A DNA stretch of 50,701 nt, from positions 1 through 50,701 of the forward strand of contig NZ_FXTM01000014.1 in assembly GCF_900182585.1 (NCBI RefSeq). Reading direction: 5' to 3'. Position 1 is the first letter of the stretch; every line of letters begins with the position of its first letter. The notes under the pieces were generated by a model that saw nothing but the letters and a program-made list of their open reading frames with translations, was not told the DNA's origin and searched no databases. Source of the stretch: Balnearium lithotrophicum. GTDB taxonomy: Bacteria > Aquificota > Aquificia > Desulfurobacteriales > Desulfurobacteriaceae. The position numbers and the translations under genes were made by a program. Shown here piece by piece: positions 23,978 to 31,318 of the stretch.

Positions 23978-24006
23978 AATATAGACTCAATTGAGTTTAT
24001 TGTCAA
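23978..24006 (-). promoter_or_regulatory. Minus-strand promoter with a palindromic operator in its spacer
   Basis: TTGACA (24006-24001), a 17-bp spacer and TATATT (23983-23978). The spacer holds the perfect 12-bp palindrome ACTCAATTGAGT (23985-23996), an ideal place for a repressor to block RNA polymerase. The 18 bp around the -35 are repeated at 33938-33955. Confidence 0.7.
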
Positions 24007-24060
24007 GGGGGAAGAGGATAATTTTTCAAAAAAATGTCGTGAAATGTATTCAAAACGCGG

Positions 24061-24089
24061 TTGTATCAAGGGCTTGGAGGGTTTATACT
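24061..24089 (+). promoter_or_regulatory. Candidate promoter for the packaging module
   Basis: TTGTAT at 24061-24066, a 17-bp spacer and TATACT at 24084-24089, 21 bases before the ATG at 24111, where AGAGGA serves as ribosome site. It diverges from the promoter at 23978-24006. Confidence 0.5.
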
Positions 24090-24110
24090 GAAAGAAAATC
24101 AGAGGAATTA

Positions 24111-24776
24111 ATGAAAAGTAAGATAATACTATCTCCCGAGCTTGCAGCTTTGAAAAAAGAAGGAATCCCTCAACGCGTTATAAGGCAAGCACTTAACAGA
24201 ACAGCAAAGTCGGCAAAAGCAGCAATATCAAAAGAAGTAAGAAAAATCTATAACATAAAAAAAAGAGACTTCGATAAACACATCACAGTTACTCCAGCCC
24301 GGAACACAGACATCGCCGTTGTAGCTATCAAGGGCAAAAGACTACCTCTCTTCTATTTTCTTTCGAAAAGTAGCGTTTCTATCTCACTTAAAAGAAAAAA
24401 GCTTCCGGTTTATGAAAGAAAAACAAAAACCGGAAGAGTTGTAAGAGTTCAATCAAAGTGGCCTGCTCTAAAAGTTAAGGTAAAAAGAACGGAAGGATGG
24501 AAAGTTTTAAGGCGTAATGCTTTTATCGCACGGATGAAGTCCGGGCATATTGGAATTTTCAGAAGAATGCCAAATTGGAAACACAAGCTTGTCTCTACTA
24601 ATCCCCGAAAGTATCATGGTCTCCCAATTGCCGAGCTTACAACTCTCAGCTCAGTTCAAATGGTAGAAAACTCAAAAGCACTTAGAGAAGTCGAAAAGAT
24701 TATCCCAGAAAGACTTAGAAACAACATTGTTCACTCTGTAGCAATGTACTTATACAAAAAAGGGAGGAGGAGGTGA
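24111..24776 (+). CDS. Minor tail protein, lambda gpZ-like family
   Basis: A 221-residue basic protein. RQALNRTAKSAKAAISKEVRK followed by KKRDFDKHITV (residue stretch split here) and later GHIGIFRRMP and LPIAELTTLSSVQM match the prophage minor tail Z family, which lambda uses to complete the tail end that joins the head. The basic N-terminal helix and the small beta region agree. It is unusual for this tail gene to precede the terminase genes rather than lie beside the tail terminator. The ATG at 24111 was chosen over an in-frame upstream start because AGAGGA precedes it. Confidence 0.65.
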   Translation: MKSKIILSPELAALKKEGIPQRVIRQALNRTAKSAKAAISKEVRKIYNIKKRDFDKHITVTPARNTDIAVVAIKGKRLPLFYFLSKSSVSISLKRKKLPVYERKTKTGRVVRVQSKWPALKVKVKRTEGWKVLRRNAFIARMKSGHIGIFRRMPNWKHKLVSTNPRKYHGLPIAELTTLSSVQMVENSKALREVEKIIPERLRNNIVHSVAMYLYKKGRRR

Positions 24777-25081
24777 AGACTATTGTTTATACCTATTTCC
24801 CTCATTTTTATCATTCTTTTGTAGCTTACGAAAAGAAGTTGCGGCCTTCTGCAGTCCAGGTCTATTTTGCTCTTCTATCACTTGCGGGAAAAGTAATTCC
24901 ATGTTCACCAAGAAGCTATCTCAAAGAACAACTTCCCCTTTCTAAAGATACGATAGACAAAGCCTATACATCGCTCATTGTACACGGTTTTATAGAAGAA
25001 AGAAAAGGAAAAACAACTATTGAGGTTATCTTAAAGCCAAGAGCTGCAAGGAATTTGCTGCAATCAGGATGCAAAAGATGA
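24773..25081 (+). CDS. Winged-helix phage protein
   Basis: A 102-residue protein starting at GTG 24773, which overlaps the previous stop. AVQVYFALLSLAGKV, then SYLKEQLPLSKDTIDKAYTSL and LIVHGFIEERKGK follow the pattern helix, recognition helix, wing seen in replication-initiator and GntR-like winged helices. It may regulate or act in packaging; the role is unknown. Confidence 0.55.
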   Translation: MKTIVYTYFPHFYHSFVAYEKKLRPSAVQVYFALLSLAGKVIPCSPRSYLKEQLPLSKDTIDKAYTSLIVHGFIEERKGKTTIEVILKPRAARNLLQSGCKR

Positions 25082-25214
25082 TGAAATCGGGTCCTTCCTG
25101 GCAGGTTGGGTTGCGGGTGCAGGAGGTGCAAAAAACGAGCGAATTTCGCCCAGAGCTTTGCTGTGTCGTCGCCAAGCCTCTTGGACACACAACAAAGCTT
25201 TATGGAGGATAAAA
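25082..25214 (+). other. Spacer with a long hairpin before the HExxH gene
   Basis: This 133-bp spacer is richer in G+C than its neighbours. A long hairpin lies at 25154-25199: AGCTTTG pairs with CAAAGCT, and TGTGTC with GACACA after a small bulge. An inner CAAG/CTTG has a three-base loop. No T run follows, so it is not a plain terminator. It sits just before GGAGG at 25204-25208 and the ATG at 25215, and could affect translation of that gene. Confidence 0.5.
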
Positions 25215-25664
25215 ATGAGCTTTAAAGCAAGTTTTAGCTTCATTTACGGTTTTCTTCCAGTAATAACAATTTTTTCAAATAAATTTATACCAAAGGGTTT
25301 TGGAGGATACAACTACGGATTTATCAATATTATTCGGCCAAAATACAAGGACGATAAAGGTTTAATTAATCATGAGATTCAGCATTCGAAACAGTTCTAC
25401 AGAACCTTTGGTTTAGCCCCAATATTCCGTTCCTTAGGAATATTTCCCTTCCTTAAGAAGTTTTCAGATAGAAAGATTTTCAACTACGAATGCGAGGCTT
25501 ACGGGAAACAGCTGTGTTTTATTGACTCTGAAAGTTTCAATTGGGCTCTTAAGCTCTTTTCTCAGTTCGTAGTAACTAAGTACGGCATTGTGGGGTATTC
25601 TATAGAAGAGGCAAAGGAGGAAATATTTAAGCACTACGAAAGGTTTAAGAGGAAAGATGGATAA
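25215..25664 (+). CDS. HExxH putative metalloprotease-like phage protein
   Basis: From the ATG at 25215 (GGAGG upstream) it is 149 residues. LINHEIQHSKQFYR holds an HExxH zinc motif, and NYECEAYGKQ about 45 residues later could give the third Glu ligand. The N-terminus is hydrophobic (FIYGFLPVITIF), perhaps a membrane anchor. The fold and substrate are not recognised. Its place just before the terminase genes is odd for a protease, as the prohead protease is separate. It overlaps the next gene by eight bases. Confidence 0.55.
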   Translation: MSFKASFSFIYGFLPVITIFSNKFIPKGFGGYNYGFINIIRPKYKDDKGLINHEIQHSKQFYRTFGLAPIFRSLGIFPFLKKFSDRKIFNYECEAYGKQLCFIDSESFNWALKLFSQFVVTKYGIVGYSIEEAKEEIFKHYERFKRKDG

Positions 25665-26247
25665 ACTTTTTCTATCAACAAAGGAGCTCTCTATTTTGTT
25701 TTCAAGGCACGAAAGGACAATTCAAAGGTGGATAGAGAAAGCTCAACCGAGGACAAAGAACGGCAAATACTATGCACCTGACCTTTTCCTCTATTTTGAA
25801 AACAGTATTGCAAGAAAAAACGACAAAAGTAAAGAAGAGTTAGAGTTGGAACTTAAAAGGGTAAAGTTAGAAAAGGAAAGGTTTACCCTTGAAAAGGAAA
25901 GGGGAGAATACGTTAAAAGGGATGATGTTGAATTGGAGTGGGCTCAAAGGGTTTCAGAAATAAAGTCTGGTCTTTTGGCTTTAGAGTTTCGTTTATCTAC
26001 TCAGCTTGCAAATAAGAAAAGGAGTCTCCCTAAAACGAGGGAAATCATAAAAAAAGAGATTCTTGACCTTTTGTGGTCCTACGTTAGAAAGGGGAAGTAC
26101 ATTCCTAAAATAAACGAAAATCTTCCGTTAGACAAACAGGAAGAGATTACGTTTGAATTTTTTCAGAAACTCTCTGAAATCCCCTGCGACAACCCTAAAT
26201 TAGAAATCAAATGCCCTAAAAAGAAAACAAAGCGGGAAAAGAAATGA
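25657..26247 (+). CDS. Terminase small subunit, gpNu1-like
   Basis: A 196-residue DNA-packaging protein. The N-terminus FLSTKELSILFSRHERTIQRWI is a winged helix-turn-helix as in lambda gpNu1, which binds cos. A long charged helix (about residues 60-90: EELELELKRVKLEKERFTLEKE, here noted by position) allows oligomerisation. The C-terminus is strongly basic. It overlaps the large-subunit start by four bases, the classic Nu1-A arrangement. By analogy a cos site should lie nearby; I could not identify it. Confidence 0.8.
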   Translation: MDKLFLSTKELSILFSRHERTIQRWIEKAQPRTKNGKYYAPDLFLYFENSIARKNDKSKEELELELKRVKLEKERFTLEKERGEYVKRDDVELEWAQRVSEIKSGLLALEFRLSTQLANKKRSLPKTREIIKKEILDLLWSYVRKGKYIPKINENLPLDKQEEITFEFFQKLSEIPCDNPKLEIKCPKKKTKREKK

Positions 26248-28040
26248 TTGATTGGACAAAAAGGGAACTGAGAGCTCTAACCCCTCCAGAGGGAATAACG
26301 GTTTCAGAGTGGGCAGATAAATACAGAATACTTTCCTCTCGTTCAAGTAAAGAACCTGGAAAGTGGAAAACCGAGAGAGTTCCCTATGCAAAGGCTGTAA
26401 TGGATGCTTTTTGTGATAACGAAGTTGAGGAAATAGTTCTCTGTTACGGAGCTCAGCTTTCAAAGACGGAAACGATGCTCAACATGTTAGGTTATGCCAT
26501 CCATCAAGACCCTGGACCAGCTATGTTCGTTCTACCGAGTGAAGATATTGCAAGGTCTTTCTCTAAAAACAGGCTTCAGGATATGCTTATTTCCTCAGAA
26601 CCTTTGAGGGAAAGGCTTCCATCTACTTCTCACGACTTTACAAACCTTGAACTAATAATGGAATCTATGACGATTTACTTAGCCTGGGCGGGTTCCCCTG
26701 CAGTTTTGGCGAGTAAACCTGTCAGGTACGTTTTTTTAGATGAGATAGACAAGTACCCTCCCTTTTCAGGAAGGGAGGCAAACCCAATTTCCCTTGCAAA
26801 GGAAAGGACTAACTCCTATCAGGGATTTCATAAAATTGTTTACGCTTCCACTCCAACAACAGAAGACGGCAACATCTGGAAGCAGCTCCAAAGCTGTGGA
26901 ATTATCTATCGCTATCAGGTCCCCTGTCCAAAGTGCAAAAAATTCATGTTCCTTGAATTCCCAAATCTTAAGTGGGAAGATGTGGAGAATCCTGAGGATG
27001 TAATAGATAAAACCTGGTACGAGTGTCCTAACTGCGGGGCTAAAATAACGGAAAACTATAAACACGAGATGCTTTTAAAGGGCAGGTGGGTAGAGTGGAA
27101 AAGGAAGTCAAAGAGGAGGAGAAAGATAGGCTTCTGGCTCTCAGCTCTTTACTCTCCATTTATCCCTTGGGGAAAGTTAGCTTACGAGTTTTTGGTTTCA
27201 AAGGATTCTCCTTCTGAACTAATGAACTTTGTAAACTCAAAACTTGCAGAACCTTTCAAGGAAACGGTTAAGAGGAGGGAAGTTTCAGATATTTTAATCT
27301 GGAAAAGGGATTATCCCCCCGGCATCTGTCCTTCCGATACGGTAGCTTTGACGGCAGGGGTGGACGTTCAAAAGGACGGATTCTACTTCACAATCTGGGC
27401 GTGGAATACTCAGTTAGAACAGTATTTGGTCCGCTACGGCTTTGTTAGAAACTTTGATGAACTTGAAGCGGTTTTGTTTAATTCCCGTTATCTCGTCGGG
27501 GATTACCCTGCAAAGATTTCCCGAATTTTCATAGACTCCGGAAACGACACGAGGGAGGTTTACGAGTGGGCTTGGAAATACTTGGGGGTGGTTTTCCCGA
27601 TAAAAGGACAATCTCAGATAAGGTCAGGGGTTCCATTCAAAGAAACATTAGTTGAAAGGCTACCGGGGTCAAGTTTAAGGTACGGAACGGGATTGAGGCT
27701 CGTTAACATAGACGTTAACTACTATAAGGATGACATCCAGAGGAGATTTGAGCAGGGAAAGATTTTTCTACACAATGAAACCGGGGAAGACTTTGCAAAG
27801 CAGATTATTGCAGAGGAAAAGAGGAGGGTTAGAAGGAATAACGTTTATGTGGAAACGTGGGTGAAGGTTCACCAAGATAACCACTATTTGGACTGTCTCG
27901 TTTACTCTAACTGTGCAGCAGACCACTTACAGGTAAGATTTTTGGAGCCAATTTTAAAGCAGGTTAACCCTCAGTCTGTAGGGAGCTTTACTCAGAACAA
28001 TAGCGGCTGGCTTCCTAAAAAGAAGGGATGGTTGAAATGA
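26244..28040 (+). CDS. Terminase large subunit, gpA family
   Basis: A 598-residue GpA-family terminase, the ATPase and endonuclease that cuts and packages phage DNA. The ATPase region has EEIVLCYGAQLSKTETMLN as Walker-A-like segment and VFLDEIDKYPP as Walker B (FLDEID). A zinc-like knuckle CPKCKKF ... CPNCG lies near residues 230-270. The nuclease part has TAGVDVQKDGFYF with RNase-H-like Asp residues and IDSGNDTREVY. Family and lambda gene order (Nu1, A) imply cos-type packaging. Confidence 0.92.
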   Translation: MIDWTKRELRALTPPEGITVSEWADKYRILSSRSSKEPGKWKTERVPYAKAVMDAFCDNEVEEIVLCYGAQLSKTETMLNMLGYAIHQDPGPAMFVLPSEDIARSFSKNRLQDMLISSEPLRERLPSTSHDFTNLELIMESMTIYLAWAGSPAVLASKPVRYVFLDEIDKYPPFSGREANPISLAKERTNSYQGFHKIVYASTPTTEDGNIWKQLQSCGIIYRYQVPCPKCKKFMFLEFPNLKWEDVENPEDVIDKTWYECPNCGAKITENYKHEMLLKGRWVEWKRKSKRRRKIGFWLSALYSPFIPWGKLAYEFLVSKDSPSELMNFVNSKLAEPFKETVKRREVSDILIWKRDYPPGICPSDTVALTAGVDVQKDGFYFTIWAWNTQLEQYLVRYGFVRNFDELEAVLFNSRYLVGDYPAKISRIFIDSGNDTREVYEWAWKYLGVVFPIKGQSQIRSGVPFKETLVERLPGSSLRYGTGLRLVNIDVNYYKDDIQRRFEQGKIFLHNETGEDFAKQIIAEEKRRVRRNNVYVETWVKVHQDNHYLDCLVYSNCAADHLQVRFLEPILKQVNPQSVGSFTQNNSGWLPKKKGWLK

Positions 28041-28121
28041 TTAAATACTTTAGCTTTTGGTTTAGGTGGTCTATAATTATTTTGCTTTAATTTTGGACTG
28101 CCCATAGATAGAAAAAAGTAA

Positions 28122-28556
28122 TTAAAATGCTGTTGGCTGTATAAACCAGTGAGAAAAATCATATCCCACTCTATAAACAGTTCTTTCTTTTGGTTTCACA
28201 GAAATCTTAATTTCCGAAACGGAAACTCCTACCCCACAAATACTATTAGGCTTCATACCTAAAATATGAATTCCTGCAGGTAAATAGAGTATTACTTTTT
28301 CTTTAGTTCTTACTTCTGCAACTTTTTCACCATCGATGAAAATTGTAGCTGGACACACCAACGCACCAGGAATGTGTCCTTTATCTTCTTTTACTATTAC
28401 AACACCACAGTTTTTACAGGGAGTAGAGTATTTATTGGTAAATATTCTATTTTTAGGAACAAGCTTAGCTTGTTCTGTTTTTATGGGTTTAGAAGTATAA
28501 CAACCAGTTAAAACCAATGGAGTTAACAAAACAATAAGTATTTTAACTAAATTCAT
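28122..28556 (-). CDS. Phage-encoded lipoprotein
   Basis: A 144-residue protein with a signal peptide and lipobox: MNLVKILIVLLTPLVLTGC, with cleavage before C19. The mature part has CKNC and two further Cys and a beta-rich pattern. No family recognised. It lies between terminase and the replication block on the opposite strand and has its own short spacer, typical of a moron gene expressed from the prophage. Such lipoproteins often block superinfection by the same phage or alter the cell surface; here that is inference. Confidence 0.7.
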   Translation of the reverse strand: MNLVKILIVLLTPLVLTGCYTSKPIKTEQAKLVPKNRIFTNKYSTPCKNCGVVIVKEDKGHIPGALVCPATIFIDGEKVAEVRTKEKVILYLPAGIHILGMKPNSICGVGVSVSEIKISVKPKERTVYRVGYDFSHWFIQPTAF

Positions 28557-28598
28557 ATTCCTCCCCTAATTGCGTAAATCAGTGAAAATTTTACAAAA

Positions 28599-28811
28599 TT
28601 ATTTCCTTCTTTTTTCTATAAACTCCACCAGGTCTCTCATTCTAAAACGTATTATTTTTTCATCTAAAACCACTTTAGGAAGTTTCCCCTGTTCCGCCCA
28701 ACGCAAAACGGTTCTCTTATCTACCTGACATATATAAGCAACATCGGTAGGTTTTAGCAATCTTTCTGGAAAAACTTCTCTAATTCTTTTCTTCAATACA
28801 TCTCTCTCCAT
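28599..28811 (-). CDS. MerR/excisionase-like HTH protein
   Basis: A 70-residue protein. LLKPTDVAYICQVDKRTVLRWAEQ and the later GKLPKVVLDEKIIRFRMRDLVEF form the MerR-type HTH and wing typical of excisionase-family regulators. It is the last gene of the replication operon. Function unknown; perhaps a regulator of late transcription or replication. Confidence 0.65.
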   Translation of the reverse strand: MERDVLKKRIREVFPERLLKPTDVAYICQVDKRTVLRWAEQGKLPKVVLDEKIIRFRMRDLVEFIEKRRK

Positions 28812-28814
28812 ATT

Positions 28815-29306
28815 CTATAACCCCCCGAAAAGACATTTTCTTCCGTATTCAGCTATTAGAAGAGCCTCAGCAGGTCCATCACTTTTTATCTGCACTCCAG
28901 GGAACATCTGTTTTGCTTTCTCTATTGATTTCTTTTTCTTCTCTTTTCTCGGTCTTTTCTTGTGTTTACTCCCGTGTATAAATGCCTGCCACCTTTGAGG
29001 CGGAACTTCTTCAAAGGGGATATGAAGGGCTATCAGTATTCCTAAAATCTGCCCGTAATGTTTCATTAGATTTCCGCTGCTGACAGCTCCCTGTTTTGGG
29101 TATGGATGCTGCTTTTCAACAAAACATCGATATATTTCGCCTCTACGCTCAAAAAGAAGGTCAGCAAGGGTGGATGTATCTGGCATAGGAAAAACTTCAA
29201 CAGATTTACCCTCTGCTGAAGGTAAGAAGGGAATAAATGCAACTCCTCCCTTTTTACCAGGGTCAATACCGACGATTAGTGTTTTCTCAGAAATCAAACA
29301 ATCCAT
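28815..29306 (-). CDS. RuvC-like Holliday junction resolvase
   Basis: A 163-residue RuvC-fold nuclease. LIVGIDPGKKGGVAF holds the first catalytic Asp, VEKQHPYPKQG the Glu after the second strand, and SDGPAEALLIAEYG the C-terminal acidic pair in D-x-x-E/D-A-x-x-I-A. KHKKRPRKEKKKK is a basic patch, as in phage resolvases. It would resolve branched intermediates during replication or packaging, in the place of lambda rap/rusA-type functions. It overlaps dnaB by 20 bases. Confidence 0.82.
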   Translation of the reverse strand: MDCLISEKTLIVGIDPGKKGGVAFIPFLPSAEGKSVEVFPMPDTSTLADLLFERRGEIYRCFVEKQHPYPKQGAVSSGNLMKHYGQILGILIALHIPFEEVPPQRWQAFIHGSKHKKRPRKEKKKKSIEKAKQMFPGVQIKSDGPAEALLIAEYGRKCLFGGL

Positions 29307-30579
29307 CTACTTCCTCCTCCCCTTTAGATACTGGTGTAGCTGGGCTTAATGTGAAGTGAGGGAATCCGTTGTCAAAGTCCACGATAATTTCAGAGCCAGC
29401 CTTGTTTACACGGCACTTTGCAATTTGAATTACGAGCTTGTCCGGAGCTTCTTTTAAGTTTCTATGGAGCAGTAGAATGTTAGAGGCATCTTGTTCAAGG
29501 TTTCCTGTCTCTTTTATATTCTCAAGGCTCGGCTTATCTTTCCCTGTCCTAACTCCACGGTTTAGCTGTGCAAGAGCTACAACGGGACAGGTGTTTTTAG
29601 ATATTTCCCTTAATTCTGCCGATGCGTAGTCAAGAAATTCTTTTCTTGTCTTGAAATCTTTCGAATGGTTGTGAATTATCTGAACATAATCGATATAGAC
29701 AATATCTGGCTGAACCTCAAAGATTCTTGCTTTGATTTGCGGCATGGTGAACTGGCCAGCTTCTATGTGAAGTGGCAGGCTCTCTATTTCAGTAACGGCA
29801 TTTACGATGGTTTCAAAATCCTCCCAGCCAAAGACTATTCGTTTAAGAGGAATTCCTGTGTGGATAGAGATGAGCCTTGCCATAACTTCTTCTTCTGTTA
29901 GCTCCAGAGAAAAGAACTGAACCTTTATTCCTCTTTTTGCCTGATTTAGAGCAAGAGCAAGGCCTGTTACAGTTTTTCCTATAGAAGGCCTTGCACAGAT
30001 AAGGGTCAGTTCATTTCTATATGAAAAGTACTGGTCTATCTCACCTGAACCCGTATGGATTCCAGGAACCGTATCCTGGTTATAAATCTCCTCCATTTTC
30101 TCAAGCCATCTGGAACCCACCTCTGCAACAGTTCCTCCCTTTTCCTGTCTATCCCTCTCAAGGTCTGATAGAAGCCCTAAAGCTTCTTCCCTCGTTATCT
30201 TTCCAGAGGCTAATTTCTCGGCTATTTCAAGTTCTTTTCTCTTTTTAGAGGACTCTATCAGCTTCTCTACGCAGACTTTGAATTTTTTCTCGTTTTCAAT
30301 AGCAAACTCTACTGCATAGAGTAGAGTGCTCTCCAAGCTTTCTCTTTCCTTCTTGTTGGCAATTTCTTTAGGGATGCATGTAGTAGCTTCCTCAAATGTT
30401 TTGCCGTTTTCAAAGCCTTCCTTAAGCATAGAAAAGATTTTCTGTAAGTCTGTTAGCACGAAATCATCTGGCCTTAATCTTGAAATCCCGTAGTAAAAAG
30501 CTTTTTCATCTACAAGCATCGTCCCGATAACTGTATATTCAAGCTCTACATCCCTTGCAGCTGCCACTACTCTACTCAT
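29287..30579 (-). CDS. DnaB-family replicative helicase
   Basis: A 430-residue phage DnaB. The N-terminal domain (about 1-110) has the LEYTVIGTMLVDEKAF pattern of DnaB_N. The RecA core holds the Walker A ARPSIGKT (196-203), ELT (FFSLELTEEEV), Walker B DIVYIDYVQ and ALAQLNRGV, all DnaB motifs. It is a complete hexameric helicase carried by the phage, rather than recruitment of the host helicase alone. It overlaps the upstream loader gene by eight bases. Confidence 0.93.
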   Translation of the reverse strand: MSRVVAAARDVELEYTVIGTMLVDEKAFYYGISRLRPDDFVLTDLQKIFSMLKEGFENGKTFEEATTCIPKEIANKKERESLESTLLYAVEFAIENEKKFKVCVEKLIESSKKRKELEIAEKLASGKITREEALGLLSDLERDRQEKGGTVAEVGSRWLEKMEEIYNQDTVPGIHTGSGEIDQYFSYRNELTLICARPSIGKTVTGLALALNQAKRGIKVQFFSLELTEEEVMARLISIHTGIPLKRIVFGWEDFETIVNAVTEIESLPLHIEAGQFTMPQIKARIFEVQPDIVYIDYVQIIHNHSKDFKTRKEFLDYASAELREISKNTCPVVALAQLNRGVRTGKDKPSLENIKETGNLEQDASNILLLHRNLKEAPDKLVIQIAKCRVNKAGSEIIVDFDNGFPHFTLSPATPVSKGEEEVDGLFDF

Positions 30580-31318
30580 CCCTCCCTCCTCTTCTTTTGT
30601 CTGTGCCTACTACGTGAACGGCAATTCCGCACTCAAGCAGTCTTGAAATAGCTTTTTCAGATAAAAGGCCAGGAGAATCCTCGGTTCCGATAAACTTTGA
30701 GGGAGGAGCTATATTTGTTGTTACTATGATGAAAGTCTCTGTGTCGTAAGCCTGCAGGATTAGTTTTTCTAAAGCAGGAACGGCATCTTCTTCTAAGTCG
30801 TCAATCATTATGATGTCGTAGAACTTTGTAATAGCCGTAAATGGAATTCTTTCCCAGAATTCGTAGTGAGTTCTTGAGGGTGTAATCTTTGTTTCAACGG
30901 CATAGGTGATGTCGTCTGTAAACTGCTGGAGCTCTAAGGAACCGTTGTATAAACCTAAAAGCTCATCGTTTGTAAGAAATAGAGGGTAAAGCTTTTCCGT
31001 TACTGTTTTTATAGCAAGATACTTTACTCCCATTAATGTCTTATAATTTCCTATATCACCGCTTAAGATTAGGAAAAGTGGTTTGAATCCCTTTTCTCTT
31101 ATCTCTTCTTCCTGTCTTTTTATTTCATTGAAGTAGGTTCTCGTATATTCTTGCGGAATAACGTTTTTAGACATAGCTTTAATTAACAGCGGAATATCTC
31201 CTTTGCGGTTTTTCGGCAGATTGCAGTTAACTAAGCTGTTCCAAATCCTGCTGTCGCAATCTGCCGTCTTTTCTAAGAATCTTTTTAGGTCGTTGAGAGT
31301 TAAAGTTTTCATCTCCAA
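30572..31318 (-). CDS. DnaC/P-like helicase loader (AAA+)
   Basis: A 248-residue AAA+ protein between the initiator and helicase genes, as lambda P or DnaC. Walker B is IIMIDDLEED, followed by sensor-1-like FIIVTTNIAPPSKF and a C-terminal SEKAISRLLECG box that matches the DnaC Arg finger region. The expected Walker A is seen only as SGDIGNYKT, with Tyr in place of the second Gly of GKT. The function as helicase loader is inferred from order and fold. It overlaps dnaB and the initiator gene by a few bases each. Confidence 0.75.
   Translation of the reverse strand: MEMKTLTLNDLKRFLEKTADCDSRIWNSLVNCNLPKNRKGDIPLLIKAMSKNVIPQEYTRTYFNEIKRQEEEIREKGFKPLFLILSGDIGNYKTLMGVKYLAIKTVTEKLYPLFLTNDELLGLYNGSLELQQFTDDITYAVETKITPSRTHYEFWERIPFTAITKFYDIIMIDDLEEDAVPALEKLILQAYDTETFIIVTTNIAPPSKFIGTEDSPGLLSEKAISRLLECGIAVHVVGTDKRRGGRDE

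Noticed and set aside
25117-25153. A minus-strand intrinsic terminator (GCGAA/TTCGC hairpin plus T6)
   Set aside because: The motif is present, but all genes around are on the plus strand and the stem is only five base pairs.
28037-28090. A 17-residue hydrophobic peptide overlapping the terminase stop
   Set aside because: ATG and frame exist, but it is too short, has no ribosome site and no context to support it.
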